Assembly (NCBI GenBank): GCA_016584305.1
Contig: JACEEZ010020103.1
Location: forward strand, 300,285 to 364,284
Source: Chionoecetes opilio
Lineage: Eukaryota > Arthropoda > Malacostraca > Decapoda > Majidae
Length of the DNA: 64,000 nt
Direction: 5' to 3'
Shown here: positions 63,556 to 64,000 of the stretch, one piece after another
Layout of the letters: every line of letters starts with the position of its first letter
Position numbering within the stretch: the stretch's first letter is position 1
Program-made: the position numbers and the translations under genes
The notes under the pieces: generated by a model
Database searches by the model: none
Told to the model about the DNA's origin: nothing
The model's input: the letters and a program-made list of their open reading frames with translations, nothing else

Positions 63556-64000
63556 AACCCTTTCACGCACGGTGACGCGATCGCGTCAAAACGGGCCCGT
63601 GTACATCTTAGCTTTTGACGCGAATTGCGTCAAAAAACATAAAAATATTCGCCAAAAATAAAGTACTTATCAGAATCGCATCAAAACTTTCTGCGTAAAA
63701 TATCCAAGCTAGGCCTATAAAATAAACTAATTGTCAACTCGCTCGTGCGAATGGATTTGAAGTGATAAGGGCCCGTGTCTCTGTTCACTCTCAGCAGGCA
63801 GCGTGTTAGCCCGCCTTCTTAGCCATCCGTCTTCCAACATGTGTTTCAGTTTTCCTCCATTTTCTCAAAATCTACTGGCCATATGAAAATTATAATGGTA
63901 GCGTTGGAATCCTCATAAAAGTCCGCTTTTATTGGCATATAAACCATAAAAAGTCGACTCAGGAAGTATCGAGCTACGAAGTGGTGAACGTAAGTATTTC
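63556..64000 (+). mobile_element. Possible second TTAA-type element, left end only
   Basis: TTAACCCTTTCACGCACGGT resembles the start of the ~210-bp MITE family, but the interior differs. It holds two near-palindromes, GACGCGATCGCGTC and GACGCGAATTGCGTC, and ACGGGCCCGT. The right end is not in the window. Confidence 0.4.

Overview
The window is animal genomic DNA, most likely from a decapod crustacean. Long TG, GA and TC microsatellites, many non-LTR retrotransposon relics, a copia-type LTR element, CCTAA (TTAGG-type) repeats and several families of short inverted-repeat transposons point that way. The species call is an inference from repeat content and gene structure. No bacterial genes, CRISPR arrays, rRNA genes or complete tRNA genes were seen.

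The one host gene I can identify is Nup107, on the minus strand. It encodes a scaffold nucleoporin of the Y-complex (Nup107-160 complex) of the nuclear pore. Exons read from about 48.2 kb down to a stop codon at 14.05 kb. Eleven consecutive exons, from 27.7 kb down to 14.05 kb, join with matching splice phases and follow the vertebrate protein in order. The 5' half is disturbed. One exon (46,048-46,137) lies upstream of exons it should follow. About 90-100 codons after it were not found. Two exons carry an in-frame stop: TAG at 34,561 and TGA at 24,564.

Layout. 0-14 kb: gene-free; a LINE 3' end, microsatellites, a 26-bp minisatellite, TIR elements and foldback elements. 14-27.7 kb: the intact-order part of Nup107, with introns full of a TTAA-flanked ~210-bp MITE, pogo-like elements and a P-like element with a broken THAP finger. 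27.7-39.1 kb: Helitron fragments, a 32-bp minisatellite and two indel-rich second copies of neighbouring sequence that look like unpolished long-read gap fill; the duplicated exon near 36.1 kb is part of this. 39.2-45.6 kb: another error-rich tract holding a copia LTR retrotransposon and a ~51-bp minisatellite. 45.6-51 kb: the displaced and N-terminal Nup107 exons, a foldback element, and a large inverted-repeat element with CCTAA minisatellite. 51-64 kb: gene-free; jockey/CR1-like and RTE-like LINE relics, a hAT-like element with a perfect 8-bp target duplication, a foldback inserted in the RTE-like LINE, Helitron pieces and simple repeats.

I found no convincing new multi-gene system. The most useful observations are the scrambled, stop-containing Nup107 locus tied to probable assembly error, and a dense set of non-autonomous transposon families with well-preserved ends.
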